A DNA stretch of 64,000 nucleotides from Xanthobacter autotrophicus Py2 (GCA_000017645.1 CP000781.1:3583501-3647500), one strand, 5' to 3'. Shown: positions 30,097-39,853, counted from the stretch's first letter. Notes: generated by a model not told the origin, from the letters alone. Program-made: numbers and translations.

Positions 30097-30914
30097 ACGC
30101 GCAGGACACGACGACCGGTTCCATGTCTCAGCCGGATTGGGACCTCCTGGGAGCGGCGCTGAAGGGGCGGAAAGCTCTGGTGCTCGGCATCGCCAACGAG
30201 CATTCCATCGCCTATGGATGCGCCCGGGTGTTCCGCCGGCTGGGCGCGGACCTCGCCATCACCTACCTCAACGATAAGGCGCGGCCCCATGTGGAGCCGC
30301 TGGCGCAGGAGCTGGGCGCCAGCATCTTCGCCCCCTGCGACGTGAGCCGGGAGGGGGAGCTCGAGGCCGTCTTCGCCCGCATCGGGAAGGAGTGGGGCGG
30401 CCTCGACATCGCGCTGCATTCCATCGCCTTCGCCCCCAAGGATGACCTTCAGGGCCGGCTGGTGGATTCCTCGGCGGAGGGGTTCAAGGTGGCCATGGAC
30501 ATCTCCTGCCATTCCTTCATCCGCATGGCGAAGCTCGCCGAGCCGCTGATGACCGGTGGCGGCACCCTCATGGCCATGAGCTATCATGGCGCCGACAAGG
30601 TGGTGCCCAACTACAATCTCATGGGTCCGGTGAAGGCGGCGCTGGAGAGTTCGGTGCGCTATCTCGCCTATGAGCTGGGCCACAAGGACATCCGCGTCCA
30701 TGCCGTTTCGCCCGGCCCGCTGAAGACCCGCGCCGCTTCGGGACTGAAGGATTTCGACGTGCTCCTGTCGGAGGCGACCCAGCGCTCGCCCATCGGCGAG
30801 CTGGTTGACATCGACGATGTGGGCCTGACCACCGCCTTCCTCGCCACCCCCTTCGCGCGGCGGCTGACCGGCATGACCGTCTATGTGGACGGCGGCCTCT
30901 CCATCATGGCCTGA
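30093..30914 (+). CDS. fabI: Enoyl-[acyl carrier protein] reductase (FabI family)
   Basis: A 273-residue short-chain reductase of the FabI branch that reduces enoyl-ACP (or enoyl-CoA) with NAD(P)H. The nucleotide motif is VLGIANEHSIAYGCARVF. The active-site pattern Tyr-x6-Lys is in YNLMGPVKAALESSVRYLA. SPGPLKTRAASGLKDF and YVDGGLSIMA also match. It is the last gene of pta/ackA/DUF3141/fabI, starting within the DUF3141 stop. Alphaproteobacteria often have several FabI copies; this may be the specialised one. An internal start at Met11 (MSQPDWDLL) is possible. Its expression may now depend on read-through from the IS. Confidence 0.9.
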   Translation: MNAQDTTTGSMSQPDWDLLGAALKGRKALVLGIANEHSIAYGCARVFRRLGADLAITYLNDKARPHVEPLAQELGASIFAPCDVSREGELEAVFARIGKEWGGLDIALHSIAFAPKDDLQGRLVDSSAEGFKVAMDISCHSFIRMAKLAEPLMTGGGTLMAMSYHGADKVVPNYNLMGPVKAALESSVRYLAYELGHKDIRVHAVSPGPLKTRAASGLKDFDVLLSEATQRSPIGELVDIDDVGLTTAFLATPFARRLTGMTVYVDGGLSIMA

Positions 30915-31042
30915 GTGTTCGGGTCGGCGCGCAATCTCCCTCCGGGCGGGCCTGCTGCACTGCGGCAGGCCGTCTTGATCGCGATCCTCAAGGCGATCAT
31001 ACTGGCGCTATTGTTTCGGCCATTTGCGTTGAGGTTTTCGCC

Positions 31043-31231
31043 ATGCCTTTGAGGGAAGAGGATATTCAGCCCGGCAAGTGCTACAAGACGAAGGGCATCG
31101 AGAACTACAAGGTGATCGCCATGACCCGTGGCATCGTCACCTACCAGACCTGGACTTCGCCCCTGCGCATCAACGTGGGCGTGAAGCAGTTTGCCGACGC
31201 GGTCTACAAGATCGTGCCCTGCCCGAAATAG
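31043..31231 (+). CDS. Conserved hypothetical small protein
   Basis: A 62-residue protein beginning MPLREEDIQPGKCYKTKGIE. It has coding-type codon use and a beta-rich pattern (YKVIAMTRGIVTYQTW, AVYKIVPCPK), so it may be a small beta-barrel domain. Two Cys residues (CYK, PCPK) are not a metal motif. It stands alone, 128 bp after fabI. No family recognised. Confidence 0.65.
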   Translation: MPLREEDIQPGKCYKTKGIENYKVIAMTRGIVTYQTWTSPLRINVGVKQFADAVYKIVPCPK

Positions 31232-31413
31232 CTCAGCCCTAGCCGTCCTGCGGTGCCGCCCGCGCCTTTGCGCGCGGATTTAAGGTATTCGCGCACAGCT
31301 CCAGGCCGGCCCGCGTCAATCCGTATCGCTTGAGGCAGCAACAAGCGCCTGCTTTTGTGCGATGCGGCATCGACGGCGCGCGGATGCGGCGGTATAGCTG
31401 GCTGGAACGCTCA

Positions 31414-32019
31414 ATGAGAACGTTTCCCGTGCTGTCCGTCGTCATTGCAACGCACAATTCCGAGCGCCAGCTCGTGCCGGTCCTGTCCGCCCTCGTCCAG
31501 GGCGTGACGGCGGGCGTGCTGCGTGACGTCACGCTGGTGGATTGCGGTTCCACTGACGGCACCACCACCATTGCTGATGCCGCCGGCTGCGCGTTCCTCT
31601 CGTCCGTGGCCGACGTGGGCGTGCGCCTGCGCCAGGGTGCTGCCCAGTCCCGCGGGCGTTGGCTGCTGTTCCTGTCGGACTGCTCCATTCTGGAGGAGGG
31701 CTGGGCGCGGGAGGTCATGACCTTCATCGAGACCTGCGAGCGGCGCGGACAGGCTGAGCGCATCGCCGGTACCTTCCGCCTGGCCGTGGACGGCTATGGT
31801 ATCGGCCCGCGCATTGGCGAAGCGCTGGCGGTGGCGCGGCTGGCTCTGTTCGGCCTGCCGGCGCCCGGCCAGGGGCTTCTCATCTCCCAGGCATATTACG
31901 AGCGGCTCGGTGGCCACCCTGCCGGTACGCGGGCGGAGCGGCGCCTGATCGCGCGGATCGGCCGGCGCCGCATCCACCTGCTGCGCCCCCATGTGCTGAT
32001 GCCGGCGAAGGATGCCTGA
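31414..32019 (+). CDS. Small GT2-family glycosyltransferase
   Basis: A 201-residue protein with the GT-A fold start LSVVIATHNSERQLVPVLSAL, LVDCGSTDGT and LRQGAAQSRGRWLLFLSD, where the DxD-like metal site is LSDCS. It transfers a sugar from a nucleotide donor; acceptor unknown. It is shorter than usual GT2 enzymes (about 230-300). The start at 31414 (MRTFPVLSVV) is placed at the fold beginning. The C-terminus ends soon after GHPAGTRAERRLIARIGRR, where related enzymes also end (TIGR04283-like). No linked polysaccharide genes. Confidence 0.78.
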   Translation: MRTFPVLSVVIATHNSERQLVPVLSALVQGVTAGVLRDVTLVDCGSTDGTTTIADAAGCAFLSSVADVGVRLRQGAAQSRGRWLLFLSDCSILEEGWAREVMTFIETCERRGQAERIAGTFRLAVDGYGIGPRIGEALAVARLALFGLPAPGQGLLISQAYYERLGGHPAGTRAERRLIARIGRRRIHLLRPHVLMPAKDA

Positions 32020-32404
32020 GGACCGAAGCGGCCCCACTCCCTGAAATTTCCGACGGTTCTCAACATCCCCCTTGGCGAGGCGCCCCGGTTGCGCATAGAT
32101 GACGGCGCGGGGTCGGGCCAGCTTCTCTTGGGGAAGCGGGCACCGGTCGGTCATTTCTCGTAAGGGGGCCGGTCGAACGATCAGCGGGCTTTGGAGCCGG
32201 ATCCGTTCAGGTTGAATTGGCCTGGACGGTGGGTCCGTCTCCGACTTCAGGACAGGGCACGGTTTTCGAATCGGATTGCGCTGCAATCCGAAGGACCGTG
32301 CTCCGGGCGACCGACCGGGCATGATGCCTGATCGATGCTCCGCCTGAAGGCCGCGGCGCACGCCTCGCCTCCCATAACGGTGCTGCGCACCGAGGGAGCG
32401 GTCC
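32020..32404. other. 385-bp intergenic region with a cruciform
   Basis: No supported gene. It carries a nested dyad at 32257-32301 (outer GCACGGT/ACCGTGC, inner TCGGATTGC/GCAATCCGA). The downstream gene's ribosome site GAGGGAG is at its end. A promoter for the macroglobulin/pbpC pair must lie here. Confidence 0.6.
32257..32301. repeat. Nested inverted repeat (cruciform)
   Basis: Inner stem 9 bp, 32271-32279 with 32283-32291, loop GCT. Outer stem 7 bp, 32257-32263 with 32295-32301. No T tract follows, so a terminator for the glycosyltransferase is only one option. Confidence 0.65.
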
Positions 32405-35400
32405 ATGGACCTTCGCCGTCTTTTCCTGCGCCATGAGTCTTCGCGTTCCGATTCGCTTCGCGGTGAAACCCTGCCCCGTCGCCTCCTGATGCTCAGCCGC
32501 ATCGCCTGCCTCGCCGTCGCGGTGACGGCCCCGGCGACGCTGGCCTTCGGACAGGTGCCGCGTCCGCCGGCGACCGTGCCCGGTGGTGCACCTTCCGCCC
32601 AGCCGTCGCCGCCCGTGCCGCCCCGTCCCGCCAGCCTCAAGACCTTCCAGCGCTCGGACCTGGTGACCGCCGCCCGCCGCTATGAGCGCGTGCTGCGCCG
32701 CGAGGGGAGCGCGCCCAGCCAGCCCCTCGACAAGGTGCGCCGCGACGCCGCCCAGGCCTTCCAGCGCAACGACGCCCGCGCCGCCGCCGAACTGTATGCC
32801 AGCCTCGCCGTCGCCCAGGCGCAGGATGCGGGAGTGTGGCTGCGCCTCGCCCGCTCGCTCGCCGCCATCAAGGCGAACGACAACGAGGATGCCTCCTCCT
32901 TCATCGACAATGCCATGGGGGCGGCCTTCATCGCCTATCGCAGGGCGCAGACCCGGGCGGAGGAGGGCGAGGCCCTGTCCTTCATCGGCCGCATCTATGC
33001 CGACCGGCGCCTGTGGAACGCCGCCATCGACACCATGAAGACCGCCCTCGACCTGCGCGACAACGCCGCCGACCGCAGCTTCCTCGACAAGCTGAAGGAA
33101 GAGCACGGGTTCCGGCTGGTGGACTATTCCGTGGAATCGGACGCCGCCGCCCCACGCGCCTGCGTGCAATTCTCCGAGGATCTGGTGCCCGGCACCGATT
33201 TCGCCGCTTTCGTGCAGGTGGGGGGACTGGACAAGCCGGCCATCACCGGCGAGGCGCGGCAGATCTGCGTCGAGGGCCTGAAGCACGGCGAGCGCTACAC
33301 CCTGGCGGTGCGCCCCGGCATTCCCGCCGTCACCGGCGAGCGCCTGCGCAAATCCACCGAGCTCACCATCTATGTGCGTGATCGTTCGCCCACGGTGCGC
33401 TTCACCGGCCGCAACTATGTGCTGCCGCGCACCGGCCAGAAGGGCATTCCGCTGGTCTCGGTGAACACCAGCGCGGTGAAGGTCGATATCCTGCGCATCG
33501 GCGACCGGGGCCTCGTTCCCACCGCCATCCAGGGCGAGTTCCGGCAGGGCATCGAGGCCTATGCCCGCGAGCGGTTGGCGGACGGCACCGCCATCGCCGT
33601 CTATTCTGGTGTGCTGGAGGTGGACAATCCGCTGAATGCGGATGTCACCACCGCCGTGCCCGTCACCGAGGCCGTGGGGCGCCTTGAGCCCGGCGTCTAT
33701 GTGATGACGGCCGAGCCGGAGAAGACCGCCGGCGACGACGATTATTCCACCAAGGCAACCCAGTGGTTCATCGTCTCCGATCTCGGCCTCACCGCCCTGT
33801 CGGGGCAGGACGGCGTGCATGTGCTGCTGCGCTCGCTGGGCAGCGCCGAGCCGGTGGCGGGGGCGGAGGTGCGCCTCATTGCCCGCTCCAACGAGGTTCT
33901 GGGCACGGCCAAGAGCGACGCCAACGGCTATGTGCGCTTCGATGCCGGCCTCTCGCGCGGCCCCGCCGGCCTCGGACCGGAGGTGGTGACGGCGCGCACG
34001 GAGGCCGGCGACTACGCCTTCCTGTCGCTGAAGGAGACCGCCTTCGATCTCACCGACCGGGGCGTGTCCGGCCGCGATGCGCCGGGGGGGCTCGATGCTT
34101 TTCTTGCCACCGAGCGCGGCGTCTACCGCTCCGGCGAGACGGTCCACCTCACCGTGCTGTTGCGCGACGCGCAGGGCAATGCCGCGCCCGGCGTGCCCCT
34201 GACCCTCCAGCTCTACCGGCCCGACGGGGTCGCTGACCGCCGTCTTGTGGTGGCGGACCAGGGCGCGGGCGGGCGCACGGCGGACTTCGCCTTGCTCACC
34301 GGCGCCATGACCGGCACCTGGCGGGCCAAGGCGCTCACCGATCCCAAGGCGCCGGCCGTGGGCGAGGTGACCTTCCTGGTGGAAGACTATGTGCCCGACC
34401 GGGTGGAGTTCGACCTCTCCGCCCGCGAGACGCGCCTGCCGCGCAACCGGCCGGCCGAGGTGCTGGTGGACGGGCGCTTCCTGTTCGGCGCCCCCGCCGC
34501 CGGCCTCGACGTGGAGGCGGAGAGCGAATTGCGCGCCGCCGCCGAGCGCCCCGGCTTTGCCGGCTATCGCTTCGGCAATGGGGATGACCAGGTGCTGGCC
34601 GAGCGCCAGCCGCTGGCGGACACGCCCACCACCGACGCGCGGGGCCGCGCCAGCCTGCGGCTCATCGCTTCCGAACTGCCGCGCACGGCGCGGCCGCTGG
34701 AGATGGAAGCCTTTGTGCGCCTTGTGGAGGCGGGCGGACGCGCGGTCCAGCGCACCATCGTGCTGCCGGTGGCGCCGGCGGGCAGTCAGATCGGCGTGAA
34801 GCCGCTGTTCGCCGACCGGGTGCGGGAAGGGGAGGTGGCCAATTTCGACGTGGTGGTCGCCGGCACCGACGACAAGCTCCTCGCCGCCCCCGGCCTCTCC
34901 TGGAAGCTGTCGCGCATCGAGACGCGCTACCAGTGGTATCGCGTCAGCGGCTCGTGGGATTATGAGCCGGTGAAGACCGTGACCCGCGTGGCGGAAGGCC
35001 GGCTCGACACCAGGGCGGATGGTCCCGCGCGTCTCTCCATGCCCACCGAATACGGGCGCTACCGTCTCGACATCATCGGCGACGGCCTGCCGCTCACCAG
35101 CCTCGGCTTCGAGGCGGGATTTGCCGGCGAGGGCAGCGCCGACACGCCAGATCGGCTGGAGCTGACGCTGGACCGCGCCGCCTATGCCACCGGCGACACG
35201 CTGGATGCGACCGTCACCGCCCGCGCCGCCGGCACCGCCAGCGTGCTGGTGCTGAACGAGGGGCTTCTGGACCAGAAGTTCCTCACCGTTTCCCCCGGCG
35301 CCAACAAGGTGAGCTTCAAGGTCGGCGCAAGCTGGGGCCCGGGGGCCTATGTGGTGGCCTTCATGCACCGGCCGCTGGATGTGGGGGCGAGCCGCATGCC

Positions 35401-37753
35401 CGGCCGCGCCATCGGCCTCTCCTGGTTCTCCGTGAACAAGGACGCGCGCACCCTGAAGGTGGAGCTGACGCCGCCGGCACAGATCCGCCCCAACTCCACC
35501 CTCACCGTGCCGGTGCGCGTCGGCGGCCTCGCGGCGGGCGAGAAGGCCTATGTGACGGTGGCGGCGGTGGATGTGGGCATCCTCAACCTCACCGGCTACA
35601 AGCCGCCGGCGCCCGATGCGGTGGTGTTCGGCCAGCGCCGGCTGGCCTCCGACATCCGCGATTTCTACGGCGCGCTCATCGACGGCATGCAGGGGGCGGC
35701 CGGACGCCTGCGCTCGGGCGGCGACGGCGGCGAGGCGACCATGCTCGCGAGCCCGCCGAGCGGGCCGCCGCTGGCGCTGTTCTCCGGCCTTGTTGAGGTG
35801 GGAGCGGACGGCACTGCCTCCGTCGCCTTCCCCGTTCCCGCCTTCGACGGCACGGCGCGGGTGATGGCCATCGCCTGGAGCGCCGGCAAGCTCGGGCATG
35901 CCTCTGCCGACGTGGTGGTGCGCGACAAGGTGGTGATGCTCGCCACCCTGCCGCGCTTCCTCGCCTCCGGCGACCGCTCCAGCCTGAACCTCGACCTCAC
36001 CGATGTGGAGGCGCCGGACGGCGACTATCGCCTCGATGTATCCGCCACCGGTGCCGTCACCGTCGCCCAGCCTGCGGGACCCGTGACGCTGGCGGCGAAG
36101 CAGCGCCAGTCGCTGCGGCTCGCGCTGGAAGGCAAGGCGGTGGGGCCTGCCACCGTCACCGCGCGGCTGACGGGCCAAGGGCTCGACATCACCCGCAGCT
36201 TCGAGATGAAAGTGCGCCCGGCCTATCCGGACATCGAGCGGCGCACCGTGCGCAATCTCGCGCCGGGCGAGAGCATCACCCTGTCGCGCGATCTCCTCGC
36301 CGACCTGTTGCCTGGAACCGGCAGCGTGGCGGTGAGCGCCATGCCCTCCAGCACCATCGACGTGCCGGCCCTGCTCGTCGCCCTCGACCGCTACCCCTAT
36401 GGCTGCACCGAGCAGATCACCAGCCGGGCGCTCCCGCTCCTGTCCTACAACGAGCTGAGCGTGTTGGCCGGCCGCGCCACCGACCCGGAAGCGGACCAGC
36501 GCATTCGCGACGCCATCGTGCGGATCATGGCCCGGCAAGGCTCGGACGGCTCCTTCGGCCTGTGGTCGGCGGGGGGCACCGACACCTGGCTCGACGCCTA
36601 TGTGGTGGATTTCCTCAGCCGCGCCAAGGAGAAGGGCTTCGCCGTGCCGGAGGTGGCCTTCTCGCTGGCCCTCGACCGGCTGCGCAACGTGGTCAACCTC
36701 GCCGGCGCCGACATGCGCGCGGAGACCGAGAACCTCGCCTATGCGCTCTATGTGCTGGCCCGCAACGGCCGTGCGCCGCTGGGCGACCTGCGCTATCTCG
36801 CCGATACCCGCCTGAAGGATCTCGGCACCCCCCTCGCCAAGGGACAGGTGGGCGCGGCGCTGGCCCTGCTCGGCGATCGAACCCGAGCGGAACGGGCCTT
36901 CAACGTGGCCATCGAGGGCCTGCCCGCCAACCCCGGTGCGCCGGTTGCCGGCCGTCCCGATTTCGGCTCTGTGCTGCGCGATGCGGCGGCTCTCACAGTG
37001 CTCGCCCGCGAGGCGGGGCTGGAGAAGCTGGCCGACGTGGCGCTCGCCCGCGTCGACGCGGCGCGGGTGCGCACTGAGCGCACCTCCACCCAGGAAAATG
37101 CCTGGCTGCTGCTGGCCGCCCGCTCGCTCGCCGCCAGTGCCGCCAACATGGGGCTTGAGGTGGACGGGGGGCTGGTGCGCGGCCCGTTCGGCCGCAAGCT
37201 CACCCGCGCCGACCTGGAGCGCGGGCCGGTGACCCTGCGCAATGCCGGGGCGGAGGCGGTGAAGGTGGTGATCGGCATCAATGGCGCTCCGGTTGCGCCG
37301 GAGCCGCCGGTGGCGAAGGGCTTCACCCTGGAGCGGCGCTATTTCACCCTCGACGGCAAGGCCGCCGACCCCTCCAAGGCGGTGCAGAACCAGCGCTTCG
37401 CGGTGGTGCTCTCGTTCAGCGAGACCCAGAGCGCGCTGGCCGACGTGCTGCTGGTGGACTATCTGCCCGCCGGCTTCGAGATCGAAAATCCCAGCCTCAT
37501 TCAGGGCGGCGACGGCGGCTTCACCTGGCTGGACGAGACCAGCGAGGCCGGCCACGTGGAGTTCCGCGACGACCGCTTCGTCGCCTCGGTGACGCGGCAG
37601 GAGGGTGATGGCGCCTTCGTTGTCGCCTACACGGTGCGGGCGGTCTCGCCCGGGCGCTATGCCCATCCCCCCGCCATGGTGGAGGACATGTACCGCCCCG
37701 ACCGCTTCGCCCGCACCGCCGCCGGCACGCTGGAGGTGGCGCCCGCCCGATGA
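32405..37753 (+). CDS. Bacterial alpha-2-macroglobulin (YfhM-type)
   Basis: A 1,782-residue periplasmic protease-trap protein. The N-terminus has a basic stretch, then a hydrophobic signal (LSRIACLAVAVTAPATLAFG); the start could also be the Met at 32489. No lipobox Cys is seen, unlike the lipoprotein form of E. coli. MG-type beta domains cover about 250-1100. The thioester motif Cys1334-Thr-Glu-Gln1337 in YPYGCTEQITSRALPLL is intact, so it can trap proteases covalently; the helical TED continues to about 1600. It overlaps pbpC by 4 bp, the classic pairing of bacterial macroglobulins with PBP1C for envelope defence and repair. Confidence 0.95.
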   Translation: MDLRRLFLRHESSRSDSLRGETLPRRLLMLSRIACLAVAVTAPATLAFGQVPRPPATVPGGAPSAQPSPPVPPRPASLKTFQRSDLVTAARRYERVLRREGSAPSQPLDKVRRDAAQAFQRNDARAAAELYASLAVAQAQDAGVWLRLARSLAAIKANDNEDASSFIDNAMGAAFIAYRRAQTRAEEGEALSFIGRIYADRRLWNAAIDTMKTALDLRDNAADRSFLDKLKEEHGFRLVDYSVESDAAAPRACVQFSEDLVPGTDFAAFVQVGGLDKPAITGEARQICVEGLKHGERYTLAVRPGIPAVTGERLRKSTELTIYVRDRSPTVRFTGRNYVLPRTGQKGIPLVSVNTSAVKVDILRIGDRGLVPTAIQGEFRQGIEAYARERLADGTAIAVYSGVLEVDNPLNADVTTAVPVTEAVGRLEPGVYVMTAEPEKTAGDDDYSTKATQWFIVSDLGLTALSGQDGVHVLLRSLGSAEPVAGAEVRLIARSNEVLGTAKSDANGYVRFDAGLSRGPAGLGPEVVTARTEAGDYAFLSLKETAFDLTDRGVSGRDAPGGLDAFLATERGVYRSGETVHLTVLLRDAQGNAAPGVPLTLQLYRPDGVADRRLVVADQGAGGRTADFALLTGAMTGTWRAKALTDPKAPAVGEVTFLVEDYVPDRVEFDLSARETRLPRNRPAEVLVDGRFLFGAPAAGLDVEAESELRAAAERPGFAGYRFGNGDDQVLAERQPLADTPTTDARGRASLRLIASELPRTARPLEMEAFVRLVEAGGRAVQRTIVLPVAPAGSQIGVKPLFADRVREGEVANFDVVVAGTDDKLLAAPGLSWKLSRIETRYQWYRVSGSWDYEPVKTVTRVAEGRLDTRADGPARLSMPTEYGRYRLDIIGDGLPLTSLGFEAGFAGEGSADTPDRLELTLDRAAYATGDTLDATVTARAAGTASVLVLNEGLLDQKFLTVSPGANKVSFKVGASWGPGAYVVAFMHRPLDVGASRMPGRAIGLSWFSVNKDARTLKVELTPPAQIRPNSTLTVPVRVGGLAAGEKAYVTVAAVDVGILNLTGYKPPAPDAVVFGQRRLASDIRDFYGALIDGMQGAAGRLRSGGDGGEATMLASPPSGPPLALFSGLVEVGADGTASVAFPVPAFDGTARVMAIAWSAGKLGHASADVVVRDKVVMLATLPRFLASGDRSSLNLDLTDVEAPDGDYRLDVSATGAVTVAQPAGPVTLAAKQRQSLRLALEGKAVGPATVTARLTGQGLDITRSFEMKVRPAYPDIERRTVRNLAPGESITLSRDLLADLLPGTGSVAVSAMPSSTIDVPALLVALDRYPYGCTEQITSRALPLLSYNELSVLAGRATDPEADQRIRDAIVRIMARQGSDGSFGLWSAGGTDTWLDAYVVDFLSRAKEKGFAVPEVAFSLALDRLRNVVNLAGADMRAETENLAYALYVLARNGRAPLGDLRYLADTRLKDLGTPLAKGQVGAALALLGDRTRAERAFNVAIEGLPANPGAPVAGRPDFGSVLRDAAALTVLAREAGLEKLADVALARVDAARVRTERTSTQENAWLLLAARSLAASAANMGLEVDGGLVRGPFGRKLTRADLERGPVTLRNAGAEAVKVVIGINGAPVAPEPPVAKGFTLERRYFTLDGKAADPSKAVQNQRFAVVLSFSETQSALADVLLVDYLPAGFEIENPSLIQGGDGGFTWLDETSEAGHVEFRDDRFVASVTRQEGDGAFVVAYTVRAVSPGRYAHPPAMVEDMYRPDRFARTAAGTLEVAPAR

Positions 37754-39840
37754 GCGCGATCCAGCCATCCGGGTCATCGCCCGCCGCCCCCGCCCGCCGC
37801 CGGCTGCTGCGGGTGGCGGGGGGCCTCGTGCTAGGGGCCGGGCTGCTGGCCGGCGGGGCTTGGGCGGGGCTCCATCATCTGCGCGCCAACGCGCCGCCGG
37901 CGCCGCAGGTGAAGGTGTCCGCCGAGGTGGTGGACCGCGAGGGCCGCCTGCTGCGGCCATTCGCGCTGCCCGATGGCCGCTGGCGGCTCGCCGCCACGGC
38001 GGAGGACGTGGACCCGCGCCTCATCACCATGATCCTGGCCTATGAGGATCGCCGGTTCCAGCAACACGGCGGCGTCGATGCGCTGGCGCTGCTGCGGGCA
38101 GCCGGGCAGGCGGCGGGATCGCGGCGCGTGGTCTCGGGCGGCTCGACGCTGACCATGCAGGTGGCGCGGCTGACCCTGCCACCGCGTCCGCGCACCCTTG
38201 CCGCCAAGCTCGCCCAGATGCGCCGGGCGCTGGAGCTGGAGGCCCATCTCTCCAAGCCCGAAATCCTCGGGCTCTACCTGACGCTCGCGCCCTATGGCGG
38301 CAACATCGAGGGGGTGCGGGCGGCGGCGCTGACCTATTTCGGCAAGGAGCCGCGCCGGCTCACCCTCGGCGAGGCGGCCTTGCTGGTGGCCCTGCCGCAG
38401 GCGCCGGAAACCCGCCGGCCGGATCGATTCCCGGCCCGGGCGCGGGCCGCGCGCGACCGGGTGCTGGACCGGCTCCTGTCCCAGGGCCTGCTTGTCGCCG
38501 ACGAGGTGCGCGTGGCCAAGGCCGAGCCGGTGCCTACGGCGCGGCGCTCCTTGCCGCAGCTCGCGCCCCACCTCGCCGAGCAGATGGTGGCGGAGCGGCC
38601 GGATCTCTCCCGCCACCTCTCGACCCTCGACGCTCCGCTGCAGGAGAAGCTGGAAGAGCTGGTTCGCGAGCGCACGCGGGCGCTGGGCCGCGGGCTCTCC
38701 TCCGCCGTGGTGGTGATGGACAATGACAGTGCCGAGGTGCGGGCCTATGTGGCCTCGGCGGATTTCCTCGACAAGGAGCGGGCCGGCGCGGTGGACCTCG
38801 CCCGCGCGGTGCGCTCGCCGGGCTCGACGCTGAAGCCCTTCATCTATGCCCTCGCCTTCGAGGACGGCATCGCCCATCCCGAGACGCTGATCGAGGACCG
38901 GCCCGCCCGCTTCGGCGGCTGGCGGCCGGAAAATTTCGACCGCAGCTTCCAGGGCACCCTCTCCGTGCGCAAGGCGCTGCAACTGTCTTTGAACGTGCCC
39001 GCGGTGCGATTGCTGGATGCGGTGGGGCCGCAGCGCCTCGCCACCCGCCTGCAGCAGGCCGGGGCGCGGCTGGAACTGCCGCCGGGCGCAGCACCGGCCT
39101 TGCCCATGGGGCTCGGCGGCGTGGGTATCCGCCTCGTGGACCTCACGATGCTCTATGGCGCGCTGGCGCGGGGCGGCGAGGCGCATCCGCTGGTGTTCCG
39201 CCGCGAGGGCGGCGCGGTGTCGGCGCCACGCCGGTCGCGGCTCGTGGATCAGGTGGCGGCCTGGTATGTGGGCCAGTGCCTTCTGGGCACGCCGGCGCCG
39301 GAGAATGCGCTGGGTGGACGCATCGCCTTCAAGACCGGCACCTCCTACGGCTATCGCGACAGCTGGGCCATGGGCTTCGACGGGCGGCGCACCGTGGGCG
39401 TCTGGGTGGGCCGGCCGGACGGACAGGCGGTCCCCGACCTCACCGGCCGCGCGGCGGCCGCGCCGCTGCTGTTCGATGCCTTCGCCCGCATCGTCCGCAC
39501 CCCGGCGGGGCTCGGCCCGGCGCCGCGCGGGGCGGTGATGGCGGCGAATGCTCGCCTTCCCGTGCCGCAGCGCCATTTCGGCCGCACCCGGCAGGAGCAG
39601 CCCTTGCAGGTGGTCTATCCGCCGGACGGCGCACGGGTGTCCGGCGCCGAGGCGGAGACGCTTGCGCTCAAGGTGGATGGCGGCACCTTCCCGCTTACCC
39701 TGCTGATGGATGGCCGCCCGGTGGCCCAGGTGGAGGACCGGCGCACCCTGTTCTGGACCCCGCAGGGGCGGGGCTTTGCCCGCCTCACCGTGATCGATGC
39801 GGTCGGGCTTTCCGACAGCGTGACGGTGCGGGTCGAGTAG
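37750..39840 (+). CDS. pbpC: Penicillin-binding protein 1C
   Basis: A 696-residue bifunctional peptidoglycan synthase. One membrane anchor (about 20-45) precedes the glycosyltransferase domain (GT51) with ILAYEDRRFQQHGGVD, GGSTLTMQVARL and LYLTLAPYGGNIEGV. The transpeptidase domain has nucleophile Ser359 in SPGSTLKPF and KTGTSYGYRDSWAMG. A C-terminal BiPBP domain (about 610-696, VYPPDGARVSG...) completes the PBP1C layout. Its start overlaps the macroglobulin stop (ATGA), so the two are co-translated. Confidence 0.96.
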   Translation: MSAIQPSGSSPAAPARRRLLRVAGGLVLGAGLLAGGAWAGLHHLRANAPPAPQVKVSAEVVDREGRLLRPFALPDGRWRLAATAEDVDPRLITMILAYEDRRFQQHGGVDALALLRAAGQAAGSRRVVSGGSTLTMQVARLTLPPRPRTLAAKLAQMRRALELEAHLSKPEILGLYLTLAPYGGNIEGVRAAALTYFGKEPRRLTLGEAALLVALPQAPETRRPDRFPARARAARDRVLDRLLSQGLLVADEVRVAKAEPVPTARRSLPQLAPHLAEQMVAERPDLSRHLSTLDAPLQEKLEELVRERTRALGRGLSSAVVVMDNDSAEVRAYVASADFLDKERAGAVDLARAVRSPGSTLKPFIYALAFEDGIAHPETLIEDRPARFGGWRPENFDRSFQGTLSVRKALQLSLNVPAVRLLDAVGPQRLATRLQQAGARLELPPGAAPALPMGLGGVGIRLVDLTMLYGALARGGEAHPLVFRREGGAVSAPRRSRLVDQVAAWYVGQCLLGTPAPENALGGRIAFKTGTSYGYRDSWAMGFDGRRTVGVWVGRPDGQAVPDLTGRAAAAPLLFDAFARIVRTPAGLGPAPRGAVMAANARLPVPQRHFGRTRQEQPLQVVYPPDGARVSGAEAETLALKVDGGTFPLTLLMDGRPVAQVEDRRTLFWTPQGRGFARLTVIDAVGLSDSVTVRVE

Positions 39841-39853
39841 GGTCCACCACCCC

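Noticed and set aside
32207..37960. Minus-strand open frame of 1,917 codons opposite the macroglobulin gene
   Set aside because: It is His/Arg/Gly-rich with no domain, typical of the antisense frame of a GC3-biased gene; the plus strand encodes a full alpha-2-macroglobulin with thioester.
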